A stretch of 32,240 bases of DNA. Source: Ustulina deusta. Its lineage: Eukaryota > Ascomycota > Sordariomycetes > Xylariales > Xylariaceae. The stretch is taken from NCBI GenBank assembly GCA_023159155.1, contig JAJNNX010000102.1:1-32240 (forward strand), in the 5' to 3' direction. The stretch's first letter is position 1; the number at the start of each line of letters is the position of its first letter. Position numbers and translations under genes: made by a program. Positions 30,621 to 32,240 of the stretch are shown here, in pieces. The notes under the pieces are model-generated. The model searched no databases, was not told where the DNA came from, and saw nothing but the letters and a program-made list of their open reading frames with translations.

Positions 30621-32240
30621 TAAATAATAAACTATTAATATTTTATATTTTATAAGTTTATTTATAATAACTAAAATAAAATTAAATGTAATAATTTTTC
30701 AAACTTTATTTAATAGTTTAATTATTTATATTAATTTATATGGTTTATATTTTAGTAGTTTTGTTTTTTTATATATATTATATTTTTATATAATTTTTTT
30801 AACTTTTTTTTTAATTTTTAATAAAATATATAACTATTAAATTTTAATTTTTGTTTTAAATTTGTTTTAATATTTATTTTATTTATTTTTATAAATATTT
30901 TAAATTAATTTTTTTAAAAGTGTCAGTAATATATAATATGAATTATAATATATATAGTTTTATTTTTATAAACTAGCTATTTATATTATTTTTAAACTTT
31001 TTACATTTTCTTTATATTTTTAAATCAATTTTTATATTTTTTTATTATAGTTTAGTTATATTATTATAAATATTAATATTTAATTTTAATTTTACTATAA
31101 AAATATTCAAAATCTTTTTATTTTATTTTATTTATAGTTATTTTATTAATTTAATATATTTGTTTTATAAAAAAAAATTTTTAATATAAAAAGTCTTAAA
31201 ATTAAACTAAAATAAAAACTTTGTTTATTTTGTTTATTATTTATTTAGTAATTTTATTATTATAAAAATAACAAAATCTTTATAATTTAAATATATTTTT
31301 ATTAGTTATTTTAGTTTATATAAATAGTAATTTTATTTTTTAAATATTTATATTATAGCTATAAGTTTTTTATTTAATAAAAAATAGTTTACTGCAAGTT
31401 TTAAAAACTTTATTAAAAAAAATGCTACTAAATATAATTTTTTATTTTTATTGCATTAATTTAATTAACTGCTTATTATATTATTATATATGTTAATTTT
31501 AATTTTAAACTTTTTATTTAGATTTAATAACTTTATTACTAAATTATTTATTACTAATTTTTTTATTTTATTAAATATTTTTTGTTTTTTATTTATTTTT
31601 TAAAACGTTTGATTTTTTTTTTTAAGTTTATAAAAAATACTATAATTTTTTCAAAATCTTTTATAAAACTTTAAATATAATTTATAAATCTAATAAATAT
31701 TTTTATATTACTTATTAATTTAAGTACTAGCTAATTTTTTTTACTAAAACTTTTAATTTTTAAATTTAAATTTTTTTTTATAATATTATAAATTTAAAGA
31801 ATTTGTTTTTTTATTTATAAAATTTGTTTTTTTTTTTAGGTATACTAATAATTTAATATTTTATAATACTATAAGTACTTTTTTAATATATTTAATAAAT
31901 TAAAATATTATTAAAATATATTATAACAATTTAAGTAATAAATCTTTATAATATATTTGTAATTTTTGTTCAAAAATATATTAATATATTAGTAAAACTA
32001 AATAATATTTCAAAAGCTATTTTTTATTTATTTTTTAATATGATTTTAATTTACTAATAAATATTTACCAAATTTAATATTATAAATTATTTCGTTTTTT
32101 ATAACTTATTTTTTAAGTTTTTAATTTTTAGTAAAAGTTCTATACACTTTTTTGTTTTTAAATTTATATTTTTATAGTTAATATATAATTTTTATTTAAT
32201 TTTTGTTTTTTTTTTTGTTTTTTTTAGTATTTATAAAATT

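Larger units (their letters stand above)
28581..32240. other. T-rich, strongly degraded sequence without an assignable gene
   Basis: The top strand is T-rich with frequent stops in all frames. By analogy with elements 1 and 2 it may be minus-strand transposon sequence, but no family could be assigned. A minus-strand stretch at 31494-31480 reads NIYNN, resembling a mutated Y-x-DD box; its surroundings do not fit a known reverse transcriptase well. Simple repeats in it are listed separately. The unit runs off the right edge of the window. Confidence 0.4.

Noticed and set aside
31375..31494. Possible Copia-type or LINE reverse transcriptase on the minus strand (NIYNN, later NYFLL)
   Set aside because: The spacing to a YFLG-like segment is suggestive, but the sequence before it shows none of the expected motifs and the distance to the LTR-like sequence at 28580 does not fit a Copia element. 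Too weak to annotate.

Overview
The window looks like a gene-free, AT-rich block of a filamentous ascomycete (Pezizomycotina) genome. It is built from long terminal repeat (LTR) retrotransposons inactivated by repeat-induced point mutation (RIP). The case rests on three things. Most of the window is extremely AT-rich, with short GC-richer islands. Paired LTR copies differ almost only by C/T and G/A transitions. Reading frames that still resemble retrotransposon proteins are broken mainly by TAA/TAG and by Asp-to-Asn changes. I see no intact protein-coding gene, rRNA, tRNA or CRISPR array. No species can be named from this.

Layout, left to right. 1-9.3 kb is AT-rich but less extreme. It holds a GC-richer island (4139-4316) and a decayed plus-strand frame (6699-9314, unrecognised product) with a former polyglutamine or Thr/Ala tract and a 3 x 30 bp repeat. 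9.3-10.8 kb is almost pure A+T. 10.8-13.3 kb is a truncated minus-strand Ty3/Gypsy remnant: an LTR-like end plus the integrase C-terminus. 13.3-14.97 kb and 26.96-28.4 kb are A-rich and were probably one continuous stretch.

That stretch was split by Gypsy element 1 (14976-26953), which has a 5-bp target duplication 'ttttc'. Element 1 is itself split, inside its right LTR, by Gypsy element 2 (21463-26833), which has target duplication 'tatag'. Both read on the minus strand, so the 5' LTRs are on the right. Removing element 2 and one copy of its duplication leaves element 1 at about 6.6 kb, and element 2 is 5.37 kb; both are normal Gypsy sizes. Both reverse transcriptases are recognisable, and in both the catalytic YIDD box reads YINN. 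28420-28580 is a further LTR-like sequence. 28.6-32.24 kb is T-rich, carries a 4 x 25 bp tandem repeat and a (TTTA)20 microsatellite, and has no assignable gene.

Nothing here works together as a pathway. The story is one of successive insertions followed by mutation. The informative parts are the nesting order, the mutation spectrum and the islands that escaped. I found no evidence of a novel functional system.
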